This document shows, piece by piece, positions 8,608 through 17,800 of a DNA stretch of 56,877 nucleotides. Source of the stretch: Ruminococcus sp. (lineage in GTDB: Bacteria > Bacillota > Clostridia > Oscillospirales > Ruminococcaceae); NCBI GenBank assembly GCA_015066705.1, contig SVNV01000014.1:1-56877 (forward strand), written 5' to 3'. Numbering within the stretch: the stretch's first letter is position 1; each line of letters opens with the position of its first letter. The notes beneath the pieces were generated by a model, which ran no database searches, was not told where the DNA came from, and saw nothing but the letters and a program-made list of their open reading frames with translations. Made by a program: the position numbers and the translations under genes.

Positions 8608-10957
8608 AGAACTTCTGAAGAATAAGGAATTTGTCTTTTTTGACGGTGCAATGGGCACAATGCTCCAGCAAAAAGGACTTCAGGCAGGTGCTATACCTGA
8701 GGAACTTAACGTGACAAATCCCGACTGGCTTGTGGAAATCCATAAAGCCTATATAGAAAACGGCTCTGATGTTGTGTATGCCTGCACTTTTGGTGCAAAC
8801 GCATATAAGCTTTCACATTCAGAATATGACGTTTCTACCCTTGTTAAAAAGGCAGTAGAAAACGCAAGAATTGCCACAAAGGGGACAGATGCTCTTGTAG
8901 CACTTGATATAGGCCCTATCGGACAGCTTTTAGAGCCGACAGGAACAATGACTTTTGACGAGGCTTACGATATTTTTAAGGAAGTCGTAATTGCAGGTAA
9001 AGATGCCGATTTGATAGTTTTTGAAACTATGACTGACCTTTATGAGCTAAAAGCAGGTGTTCTCGCTGCAAAGGAAAACAGCGCACTTCCAATCGTCTGC
9101 ACAATGACCTTTGAAGAAAATATGCGTACTTTCACAGGCGTTTCTGTGTCGTCTATGGCACTTACCCTTGAAGGCCTCGGAGTTGATGCTATCGGAATTA
9201 ACTGTTCACTTGGTCCAAAACAGCTTGAACCTGTTGTTAAGGAGCTTTCACAGTGGACAAACCTGCCGATTGTTGTAAAACCAAACGCAGGTCTTCCTGA
9301 CCCTGAAACTAACCTTTATGACGTTACACCAGAACAGTTCGGTGAACAGATGAAGGAGCTTGTTAAGTATGGGGTTAAGGTTTTTGGTGGTTGCTGTGGA
9401 ACAAACCCACAGTTTATCGCTGAAACAGTAAAAGCACTTTCAAAGGAAAAATATAACCCACAGACAGCTGAAATTCCTGTTGCTGTCTGCTCTGCAACAA
9501 AGACAGTTGTTATAAACTGTCCTCGTATTATCGGCGAAAGAATTAATCCGACAGGCAAAAAACTCTTTAAACAGGCACTTATCGACCACAATATCGACTA
9601 TATTCTTTCACAGGCTATCGAACAGACCACAGCAGGCGCTGAAATCCTCGATGTTAATGTGGGACTTCCTGATATAAATGAAACAGAAATGATGATAGAA
9701 GTGCTAAAAGCTGTTCAGGGAATTACTGATGTGCCTTTGCAGATTGATACAACAAATCCTGAAACACTTGAAAAAGCCCTGAGATACTATAATGGAAAAC
9801 CTATTGTTAACTCGGTAAACGGCGAAGAAAAATCACTTTCAACAGTTCTTCCGCTTGTTAAAAAATATGGTGCGTGCGTTGTGGGACTTACCCTTGACGA
9901 AAACGGAATTCCTAAAAAAGCTGATGAAAGATTTAATATCGCTAAGAAAATTCTTGACAGGGCTACCTCTTTGGGAATTGACAGAAAGAACGTGTTTGTA
10001 GACTGCCTTACCCTTACTGCCTCAGCAGAACAGGAGGGCGTTATGGAAACCGTCAAGGCGCTTAAACGTGCCAAGGACGAGCTTGGACTTAAAACTGTTC
10101 TTGGAGTTTCAAATATCAGCTTCGGACTTCCTAACAGAGAGCTTGTCAATAGCACATTCTTGTCGGTTGCCCTTGCAAACGGACTTGATTTGCCTATTAT
10201 TAACCCTAATATTGCCTCAATGTCAGGAGCGGTAAGAGCGTTCAGACTGCTTTCTAATGCCGATAAAAACGCTGAGGAATTTATAGCTTGCTATGGGGTT
10301 AAAACTGAACAGCCAAAACAAACTGTTCAGCTTGAAAATATCACTCTTGAATACGCAATTTCTAAAGGTCTTAAATCGGAAGGCGCAAAAATCACAGCTA
10401 ATCTTCTTGAAAATACCGACTCAATGGAAATCGTAAATTCAATGCTTATCCCGGCACTTGATAAGGCAGGTACAGCTTTTGAAAAGGGAGAAATATTCCT
10501 TCCACAGCTTATTCAGACAGCAGGAGTTGCGCAGGCTTGCTTCGAAGTTATAAAAGAAAAGCTTTCAAAGTCAGGGGATACCCAGACCTCAAAAGGTAAG
10601 ATTGTTATAGCTACCGTTAAGGGCGATATCCACGATATCGGAAAGAATATCGTAAAAGTTCTTCTTGAAAACTACGGCTATACTGTAATTGATTTGGGAC
10701 GTGACGTTGAAAGCGAAAAAATTCTTAAAAGTGCAGTAGAAAATGATGTTTCGCTTGTGGGACTTTCTGCACTTATGACCACAACTCTCCCGTCAATGGA
10801 GGAGGCTATAAAGCTTCTTCGTGAAAATAAGCCTGACTGTAAAATTATGGTTGGAGGCGCTGTGCTTACTCCTGAATACGCAGAAAAAATCGGTGCTGAT
10901 TTTTATGCTAAGGACGCTAAGGGTGCAGTTGATATTGCAAAAAAAGTTTTTTATTAA
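8597..10957 (+). CDS. metH: Cobalamin-dependent methionine synthase, three-module form without activation domain
   Basis: Transfers a methyl group from methyltetrahydrofolate to homocysteine through cobalamin. From the GTG at 8597 (AGGGGAG 7 bases upstream) the protein has 786 residues. Order of modules: homocysteine-binding barrel with zinc ligands C203, C266 and C267 (GGCCG), pterin-binding barrel (GERINPTG), cobalamin cap helices, and a B12 domain with the DxHxxG motif (D677, H679, G682; H679 is the cobalt ligand). It ends right after the B12 domain, some 400 residues short of E. coli MetH; the missing reactivation module is the gene just upstream. An upstream in-frame ATG at 8543 lies inside that gene and has no good ribosome site. 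Confidence 0.96.
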   Translation: MNFKELLKNKEFVFFDGAMGTMLQQKGLQAGAIPEELNVTNPDWLVEIHKAYIENGSDVVYACTFGANAYKLSHSEYDVSTLVKKAVENARIATKGTDALVALDIGPIGQLLEPTGTMTFDEAYDIFKEVVIAGKDADLIVFETMTDLYELKAGVLAAKENSALPIVCTMTFEENMRTFTGVSVSSMALTLEGLGVDAIGINCSLGPKQLEPVVKELSQWTNLPIVVKPNAGLPDPETNLYDVTPEQFGEQMKELVKYGVKVFGGCCGTNPQFIAETVKALSKEKYNPQTAEIPVAVCSATKTVVINCPRIIGERINPTGKKLFKQALIDHNIDYILSQAIEQTTAGAEILDVNVGLPDINETEMMIEVLKAVQGITDVPLQIDTTNPETLEKALRYYNGKPIVNSVNGEEKSLSTVLPLVKKYGACVVGLTLDENGIPKKADERFNIAKKILDRATSLGIDRKNVFVDCLTLTASAEQEGVMETVKALKRAKDELGLKTVLGVSNISFGLPNRELVNSTFLSVALANGLDLPIINPNIASMSGAVRAFRLLSNADKNAEEFIACYGVKTEQPKQTVQLENITLEYAISKGLKSEGAKITANLLENTDSMEIVNSMLIPALDKAGTAFEKGEIFLPQLIQTAGVAQACFEVIKEKLSKSGDTQTSKGKIVIATVKGDIHDIGKNIVKVLLENYGYTVIDLGRDVESEKILKSAVENDVSLVGLSALMTTTLPSMEEAIKLLRENKPDCKIMVGGAVLTPEYAEKIGADFYAKDAKGAVDIAKKVFY

Positions 10958-10972
10958 CTGAATAAAATGGAA

Positions 10973-11010
10973 AAATCCTCCAATGCTTAAATTAAAGCAA
11001 AGGAGGATTT
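10973..11010 (+). promoter_or_regulatory. Hairpin that buries the ribosome binding site of the next small gene
   Basis: AAATCCTCC (10973-10981) pairs with GGAGGATTT (11002-11010), and TGCTT (10984-10988) with AAGCA (10995-10999), leaving a symmetric AA/AA internal loop and a 6-base terminal loop. The 3' arm holds the whole GGAGG ribosome binding site of the gene starting at 11016. It is not followed by a clean T run, so translational control fits better than termination of metH. Confidence 0.6.
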
Positions 11011-11015
11011 GTTTT

Positions 11016-11270
11016 ATGAGAAAAACAGTATTTTCTATTTTGACAGCAGTAATGATGATACCTTTTGTTTCCGGTTTCAGAATGATAAAAAAGGAAAACA
11101 GAAGCTTTTGCCTCTTTCCGGAACTGACTTTTTCAAACGCTGTTGAGTTTGAAGATGAGGATAATGAAGATAAAAATGAAGAAAGAATAGAAGTAGTAGA
11201 AAAAAATGAAAAGGTTAAAATAAAATTCAAGCTTTTTGAGTGGGTTATGTCCGTTTTTAGGGACTCTTAA
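11016..11270 (+). CDS. Small secreted or membrane-anchored acidic protein
   Basis: An 84-residue protein: basic start (MRKT), hydrophobic stretch of about 16 residues (VFSILTAVMMIPFVSG) resembling a signal peptide or anchor, a short middle part, a strongly acidic segment (about 46-65, many Glu/Asp) and a hydrophobic amphipathic tail (KLFEWVMSVF). The start is placed at 11016 because GGAGG lies 9 bases upstream; an in-frame ATG at 10983 sits in the hairpin loop without a ribosome site. No family recognised. It lies between metH and the addB promoter. Confidence 0.6.
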   Translation: MRKTVFSILTAVMMIPFVSGFRMIKKENRSFCLFPELTFSNAVEFEDEDNEDKNEERIEVVEKNEKVKIKFKLFEWVMSVFRDS

Positions 11271-11273
11271 ACG

Positions 11274-11302
11274 TTGATTTTTTTTCGTTTATGTGATACA
11301 AT
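11274..11302 (+). promoter_or_regulatory. Sigma-A promoter for addB-addA
   Basis: TTGATT (11274-11279), 17-base spacer, TACAAT (11297-11302). Transcription would start about 11308, inside the outer stem of the cloverleaf element. Confidence 0.65.
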
Positions 11303-11376
11303 GTTGTTGTACGGGTGCTTGCGCACCTTTGTCGGCCTGCGGCCGACGGTTTGCTGACGCAAACCCGTCCAACAAC
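11303..11376 (+). other. 74-nt GC-rich cloverleaf element in the addB leader
   Basis: An outer stem (11303-11313 with 11366-11376, one T:C mismatch) encloses three hairpins: GGTGC-TTGC-GCACC (11314-11327), GTCGGCC-TGC-GGCCGAC (11331-11347) and GGTTTGC-TGAC-GCAAACC (11348-11365). Only three bases (TTT, 11328-11330) are unpaired at the four-way junction. It is much richer in GC than its surroundings. It is not a tRNA: no anticodon-size loop, no T-loop motif. It may be a palindromic repeat of the REP type or a structured 5' leader. Confidence 0.7.
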
Positions 11377-11418
11377 ATAAAAGAACTTCAGTAAATTCTG
11401 CATAAACGAGGTGTAAAA

Positions 11419-14400
11419 GTGCTTACAATTATAACAGGCGGTGCTATGTCCCATAAGGACAAAATGCTCAGAGAAAGAATAAAAACTGCTGTTTCAAATG
11501 GAAAACAGACCTATGTTTTTGTTCCTGACCAGTTTTCATATGAATATGATAAACAGCTTTATGAGATTTTCGGAGTAAAACTGTTTAATAAAATTGAGGT
11601 GTGCGGACTTAATAGATTCTGCGAAAATATCCGTAAAAAGTTCGGCTCTCCCAAGGGTAATACTGCCGACGAAAATACAAGAATTATTTCTATGTATCAG
11701 GCTGTTCACGACTTCCGTGAAAGTGAAAAAGCATCCTATTATACTAAAAATCTTGAAAAACCTTCATTTGTAAGCACAATGCTGGATATGACCTCCCAGC
11801 TTTTAAGAAACGGCGTTTCTCATGAGAGTCTGGAAGCACTCAGCGATAAAACTAAAGGTACTCTTCAGAATAAGCTTAACGATATCAGTGGAATTTATAA
11901 GCACTATTCAGATATTCTTGAACAAATGGGACTTTGTGACGGACTTTCAGTGATTTCCGAGGCCTGTGAAATTATCAAGAATAACGATGTACTTGATAAT
12001 TGTGAGATTTTCTTTGATAGATATGATAGCTTTTCTAAGGACGAATATAGCCTTATCGAAACTATGCTTCATAAGTGCGATAATATTTCCGTGGCTGTCA
12101 CACTCTCTAAGGAAAATAACTCTAAATCAAACCTTTCACCTTTTGCACCTACTGTTAAAACCTGCTCTGAGCTTGAGAGAATTGCCCGCTCTGTCGGTAA
12201 GGAAATCAAAAGAGAAAGCTCATCACAGTATTATTATAATAAACCTGCACTTACCCATGTCAATGCCAATATCTTCTGCCTTGAAAATCACCCTGCTCAA
12301 AACCATGACGGCGTCAGCGTTGTTATGGTACAGGATATGTATGACGAGGTGGAATATGTCTGCGCAAAAATTAAACGCCTTGTCCGTGAAAATAAGTATA
12401 AATACAGCGATATAGCAGTTATTTCACGTCAGCTTTCAGAGTATGCACCAATCCTTGAGGGAGCTTTTGAAAAGTACGAAATACCGGCATTTATTGATGC
12501 TAAATATGGAATTTTAAAATCAACTCTTTCAATTTACATAATGAGCGTGCTTGATTGTCTCAGAGGTAAAACCTTCAGTACCGAAAAAATCCTCAGAATG
12601 ATTAAATCGCCACTTTCACCATTTAAGGATTTTGAGGTTCATGCCATAGAGGAATACTGCTATATGTGGGGAGTTAACGGCGATATGTGGTGCGAGCCCT
12701 TTACTGCCTGTGACCCTGTAAGAAATAACCTTGATACCGTTAACGATGTCAGAAGAAGAATTATTTCTCCGCTTGTTAAATTCAAAGAGAATAAGAGCGA
12801 AATGACAGCTTCTCAGCTTGTGGGAATGTTTGTGGCTATCCTTGATGAATACTCAATTACAAGCTGTGTCAATAGTATCGTCAAAACATCTCAGACTGTT
12901 GATGGGGAAAAGAGCTATATTACCGATAAATCAACTGAAATCGAGCTTGTCAGAGAATTCGGTCAGATATGGTCAATGTTTGTGTCAGGTCTCCGCTCAA
13001 TTAACGATAACCTCGGTGAAAACAAAATTACAGTCAAGGAGTTTTCTGATATCCTGACACTTCTTCTGTCTGGAATGACTGTTTCAAATCCGCCTCAAAG
13101 ACTTAATACTGTTACTGTTGCAAGCGCTGAGCATTCCCGTCTTTCAGCGGTTAAGGCTGTATTTGTTCTTGGCGCAAACGCAGATAAACTTCCGTGTGCT
13201 GTTTCAAAGAGCGGAATGTTTACCGATAAGGAAATCCGAATTCTTAGTGAATTGGGCTTTGAACTTTCTTCGGATGCAGTTGATGCTGTTAAAAATGAAA
13301 GACTTGTGGCTTATCTAGCACTGACTCAGGGTTCAGATAGCCTTGTTGTCTGCTGCCCTAAGGCTGATAAAAAGGGAAAAGCTATGCTTCCGTCTGTTAT
13401 AGTAAGAGACCTTGTCAAAATGTTCGGAAAGAGTGTTGTTGAAGACGCTTCTAAGCTCAAGGTTGACTTTTTCTGCCTTACTGAAAAATCAGCTTATGCT
13501 AAATTTTCAGAGTGTATGAATGACAATTCTACTGAATCAAATACACTTAAAATAGCTCTTGAGAAACTTCCGAAGACATCATATAAGGTTCAAAGTCTTT
13601 ATGAAAACTCAAAGAAAAAGAAGTTTTCTCTCTCAAAAGATGTAAGTGAAAAACTCTTTTTCAGAAATATTGATGATAAAAAAACTATAAACCTTTCGCC
13701 ATCGTCAATCGAAAAGTATAATAAATGCCCCTTTGACTATTTCTGTAATTACGGACTTAATCTTAAAACACCGATTAAAAATGAAATCAACGGCATAAAC
13801 AGAGGAAATATTATCCACTACGTCCTGGAGAATCTTCTTTCTGTCAAGGAAAACGGAAAGGTTTCCTATAACCAGAGCTTTGAAACAATGACTAAGGACG
13901 AGATTTCAAAGCAGGTTTCTGACCTTGCAAATGAATATAAAAATAACGAAATGGGCGGAGATTTTGGTAAGGATTATCGCTTTGAAAAGATTTTTCAGAG
14001 AATTATTGATAATGCCGTTTCTGTTGTACTTAATATTCAGGACGAGCTTAAGAATTCATTCTTTAAGCCTGAGGCATTTGAATATTCAATCACCGACGAA
14101 AAGGGTAGCTCACTTCTGAAAATTAAAGGCGATGACTTTGTTGTAAATGTAATGGGGAAGATTGACAGAATTGATACCTTTACAAACGACGAGGGTAAGC
14201 GCTTTATAAAGATAGTTGACTATAAAACAGGTAAGGTTTCTAACCTTCTTAAAAAAGTTTTTCACGGCGTAAGCCTGCAGCTAATTATATATCTTCTTGC
14301 AGTGCTTGAGGGAGATACTGACTTTAATAACGGAAATACTCAGGCAGGTGGAATAGTTTATACTCCGGCAATTTTTATTGATTCTACATCTGCTGTCTCT

Positions 14401-14850
14401 GAGGATAAAAAACCTCCGTTTGATGTTGACGAAGAAGCTAAAATTTCTGTCAAAGCTGAATTTGCTAAGGAATATATCAATAAAAAGCTTCATCGACTTG
14501 GATTTGTCCTTGATGATGAACAGGTGCTTTTTGCACTTTCCAATAAAGAAAAATCAACTTTTATTCCAAAGGAAGCGAAAAGTAAACTCGATAGCGATAC
14601 TATTGCATCAATAGGAAAGCATACCGCCGATAAGGTTAAAAATGTCGGCGAAAGACTTTCAAAGGGCGATATAAGCCCCGAACCTCTTGCAGATGCAACA
14701 GGTTCACAGATTAAAAAGCCTTGTTCCTACTGTGAATATAGCCATATCTGTGGTGTTAAAAATGCCAAGCCTCAGAGATTTATTGTAAATGACGACGAGA
14801 ATAAGCTTTTTGAAAGTCTTGATAAATATACAGGAAAAGAGGTGGAGTAA
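11419..14850 (+). CDS. addB: ATP-dependent helicase/nuclease subunit B
   Basis: AddB partners AddA to resect double-strand breaks and load RecA. The 1143-residue protein starts with GTG after GAGGTG. The helicase-like core is followed by a RecB-family nuclease domain with the DYKTGK motif (D934, K936) and four cysteines for a 4Fe-4S cluster (C770, C1102, C1105, C1111) that staples the nuclease domain. The N-terminal P-loop is degenerate: ITGGAMSHKDKM in place of a GxSGSGKT-type Walker A, so ATP turnover by this subunit is doubtful. The stop overlaps the addA start by one base (TAATG). Confidence 0.95.
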   Translation: MLTIITGGAMSHKDKMLRERIKTAVSNGKQTYVFVPDQFSYEYDKQLYEIFGVKLFNKIEVCGLNRFCENIRKKFGSPKGNTADENTRIISMYQAVHDFRESEKASYYTKNLEKPSFVSTMLDMTSQLLRNGVSHESLEALSDKTKGTLQNKLNDISGIYKHYSDILEQMGLCDGLSVISEACEIIKNNDVLDNCEIFFDRYDSFSKDEYSLIETMLHKCDNISVAVTLSKENNSKSNLSPFAPTVKTCSELERIARSVGKEIKRESSSQYYYNKPALTHVNANIFCLENHPAQNHDGVSVVMVQDMYDEVEYVCAKIKRLVRENKYKYSDIAVISRQLSEYAPILEGAFEKYEIPAFIDAKYGILKSTLSIYIMSVLDCLRGKTFSTEKILRMIKSPLSPFKDFEVHAIEEYCYMWGVNGDMWCEPFTACDPVRNNLDTVNDVRRRIISPLVKFKENKSEMTASQLVGMFVAILDEYSITSCVNSIVKTSQTVDGEKSYITDKSTEIELVREFGQIWSMFVSGLRSINDNLGENKITVKEFSDILTLLLSGMTVSNPPQRLNTVTVASAEHSRLSAVKAVFVLGANADKLPCAVSKSGMFTDKEIRILSELGFELSSDAVDAVKNERLVAYLALTQGSDSLVVCCPKADKKGKAMLPSVIVRDLVKMFGKSVVEDASKLKVDFFCLTEKSAYAKFSECMNDNSTESNTLKIALEKLPKTSYKVQSLYENSKKKKFSLSKDVSEKLFFRNIDDKKTINLSPSSIEKYNKCPFDYFCNYGLNLKTPIKNEINGINRGNIIHYVLENLLSVKENGKVSYNQSFETMTKDEISKQVSDLANEYKNNEMGGDFGKDYRFEKIFQRIIDNAVSVVLNIQDELKNSFFKPEAFEYSITDEKGSSLLKIKGDDFVVNVMGKIDRIDTFTNDEGKRFIKIVDYKTGKVSNLLKKVFHGVSLQLIIYLLAVLEGDTDFNNGNTQAGGIVYTPAIFIDSTSAVSEDKKPPFDVDEEAKISVKAEFAKEYINKKLHRLGFVLDDEQVLFALSNKEKSTFIPKEAKSKLDSDTIASIGKHTADKVKNVGERLSKGDISPEPLADATGSQIKKPCSYCEYSHICGVKNAKPQRFIVNDDENKLFESLDKYTGKEVE

Positions 14851-17800
14851 TGGCTGATATCTGGACTAAAGATCAGCTTTCTGCTATAAATTCAAGAAAT
14901 AAGGCAACTATCGTTTCTGCTGCTGCAGGAAGCGGTAAGACAGCTGTCCTTGTCGAAAGAACAATTAGAATGCTTACTGACGAAAGTCTCGGTATTGAAG
15001 CTGATAAACTGCTTGCTGTTACTTTTACCAATGACGCAGCTAATAATATGAAAGCCAAGCTGTCTGATGCTATGTCTAAAATTTTAGAAAAAAATCCTGA
15101 TAATCTGTGGGTTTCAAGACAGCAGGAGCTTCTTTCTCTTGCGACTATTTGTACAATCGACTCTTTTTGTATGGAGCTTGTCAAGAATAATATAAACGAC
15201 CTTGAGGTTTCAGGAAGCTTTACTATGATTGATGAGCAGGAGCATAGTGTTCTTATCAATAAGGCTTTTAAGGAAACAGCCGAGGAATACTATAAAAATA
15301 AACCTGATACTATGAAAATTCTTCTTGATAATTTTGCTGAGGAGGACGACTCTGAAATTATAAACTATGCTGGTCAGCTTCTTAAATTCAAAGGCTCATT
15401 ACCTTTTCCTGAGCAGTGGAAAAGAAAAGCCGACGAAAGAATAGATAATGGTATGAACCATATTCTTGAAAACGCCAAAAAAGTCCTTGTTGATAACAGC
15501 TACCGACTTTTCAGCGCCCATGATACGCTTTATAATAATGCTGTGTTAGTTGACCGTGCAGCTGATTATATGCCCGTTATGAATGTCATCTATTCTGCTG
15601 CACAAATGTTTCAAAAAGAGGATTATGAAAATGTAATCAACAGCGAAATCTTTGCTCTTCTGAAAACCCTTAAATTTCCTCGTAAGCCAAGCGCAAGTAA
15701 ACTTAACGACGTTGAAAAGAATGTATATACTCTCTTTGACAGTGTTAAAAATTCAATCAAGGATATTGTAAAGAATGTTCTTGATAACGCTCCACCGACG
15801 AAAGAATCACTTAACGAAGTTATTTACCAGACAAAAACAGTTTTCAACGCTTTGTGGGAATTTACAAGAGATGCCGAAAATCTTTTGTGGGAATATAAGC
15901 TTGAAAAGAACAAACTTCACTTTTCTGACGTTACAAAGCTGACTATAAAACTTCTCGCTGTGGAAACCAAAGACGGCTTTGATAAAACCGACCTTGCACA
16001 GTCTATTACTGCTGATGGTAAATATAAAATTATCCTTATCGACGAGTTTCAGGACGTAAATAATTTGCAGGACGTTATTTTCAAGTGCGTTTCTGATACT
16101 GACGATACGGAGGTTTTAGGTAAGAATGTCTTTGTTGTAGGGGATATGAAACAGTCTATCTATCGTTTCCGTCAGTCCAATCCTGCCATTTTTGACAGAA
16201 CACGTATTCAGGCTGAAGAAAATGACTATAAGAATTTATGTAATGCTGTTTATCTCAAAAAGAATTTCCGAAGCAGAAAAAATATACTTGACTTTACAAA
16301 CTATATCTTTGAAAAGGTAATGTCTGAAGAAGTCGGCGAAATTAGTTACGACAATAATGAACGCCTTGAACTTGGTGCTTCTTATGTTGGTGATGACCAT
16401 ACCACAGATATTATGCTTATCGACTCAAATGCTGTAAATGACGATGAAGACGATGAAATCTCAGATGAACTCAATGTAGAGTGCAAGGCTGTCGCTAAGA
16501 AAGTAAGAGCTATGATTGATAGTAAATTTCAGGTTTGTGACGGTAATGAGCTCAGAAATTGCCGTGAAGGGGATTTCTGCGTTCTTCTCAGAACGGGTAA
16601 GCTTGTAAATGATTATATAAAAGCCTTTGAATCTGTTGGTATAAAGGCTGTCGGTGACGCAGTAAAGGGTTATCTCGGTGCAAGAGAAATAAGCCTTGCA
16701 TTAAGCCTGTTAAGAGTAATTGACAACCCGATGCAGGATATTCCTCTTGTGGCAGTAAGCCTTTCACCAATTTTTGGCTTTACACCTGACGAAGTTGCAA
16801 AAATCAGACTTGTAGACAGATATAAAAGGTATTATCAGCTTTTTCTTGCAATATCCCGTGACGAGAGAGTAAAAGAATACGGCTATGAGAATGTTGATAT
16901 CAACGATGAAACAATAGCTATGAAATGTAAAAATGCCGTTTCTGTTATTTCAAAGCTGAGATTCTATGCCTCAGGAATGTCCCTCGAAAAGCTCATCAGA
17001 AAAATCTATGATGTAACCGACCTGATGTCTGTTGCTTCCTCCTTTGAAAATAGTAGTCAGAAGCGTGCAAATCTTCGCTATCTTGTAAAGCTTGCTTCAG
17101 ACTATGAAAACTCAACCGGCGGCGGACTCAGTGACTTTCTGAGATATATCGATAATGTAGAAAAGTCAAATAATGACTTTGAGGAAGCTCTTACAGTTTC
17201 GCCTGATAAACGTACTGTTACAATCAAAACCATACATAAATCAAAGGGACTTGAATACCCGATTGTAATCGTAGGCGATTTGGGTAGAAACTATAATATT
17301 CCTACTAAAAAGGATAAGCTTGTACTTAACGAAAATATCGGCTATGGAGTTACACTGAGAAATAATCTGCCTAAGTGTAATTCTCAGACATTTTTCTATA
17401 CTTCAATCGATAATAAGAATATCCTTGAGCAAAAGAGCGAAGAACTGAGAATCCTCTATGTAGCACTTACAAGAGCAAAGGAAAAATTAATTATTCCCCT
17501 TAATCTTAAAAAGAGGTCAAGGGATAAAATTAAAAAGCTTTCCTTGTCATTTGAAAAAGAGCTTGAACTTCTGCCTGAGGAAATCGAAAAGCTTACCTGC
17601 TACGGCGAAATCATTTCAGCGGCACTTCTTTTCCACCCGGAACGTGAAAAAATCCTGTCTTACGTCAATGCGGGAGGACTGAAATACCTGCCTACTCATA
17701 AATGTGATTCTGTAAGATTTGAAGAAGCGTATATTTCCTCATCAGATACAAAAAAGCCTGAAAAAATAATCAATACATCAGTTGATATGTCACTTCTCGA

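Noticed and set aside
11303-11376. Cloverleaf as a tRNA gene
   Set aside because: Loops are 3-4 bases, no anticodon loop of 7, no T-loop GTTC motif and no CCA end.
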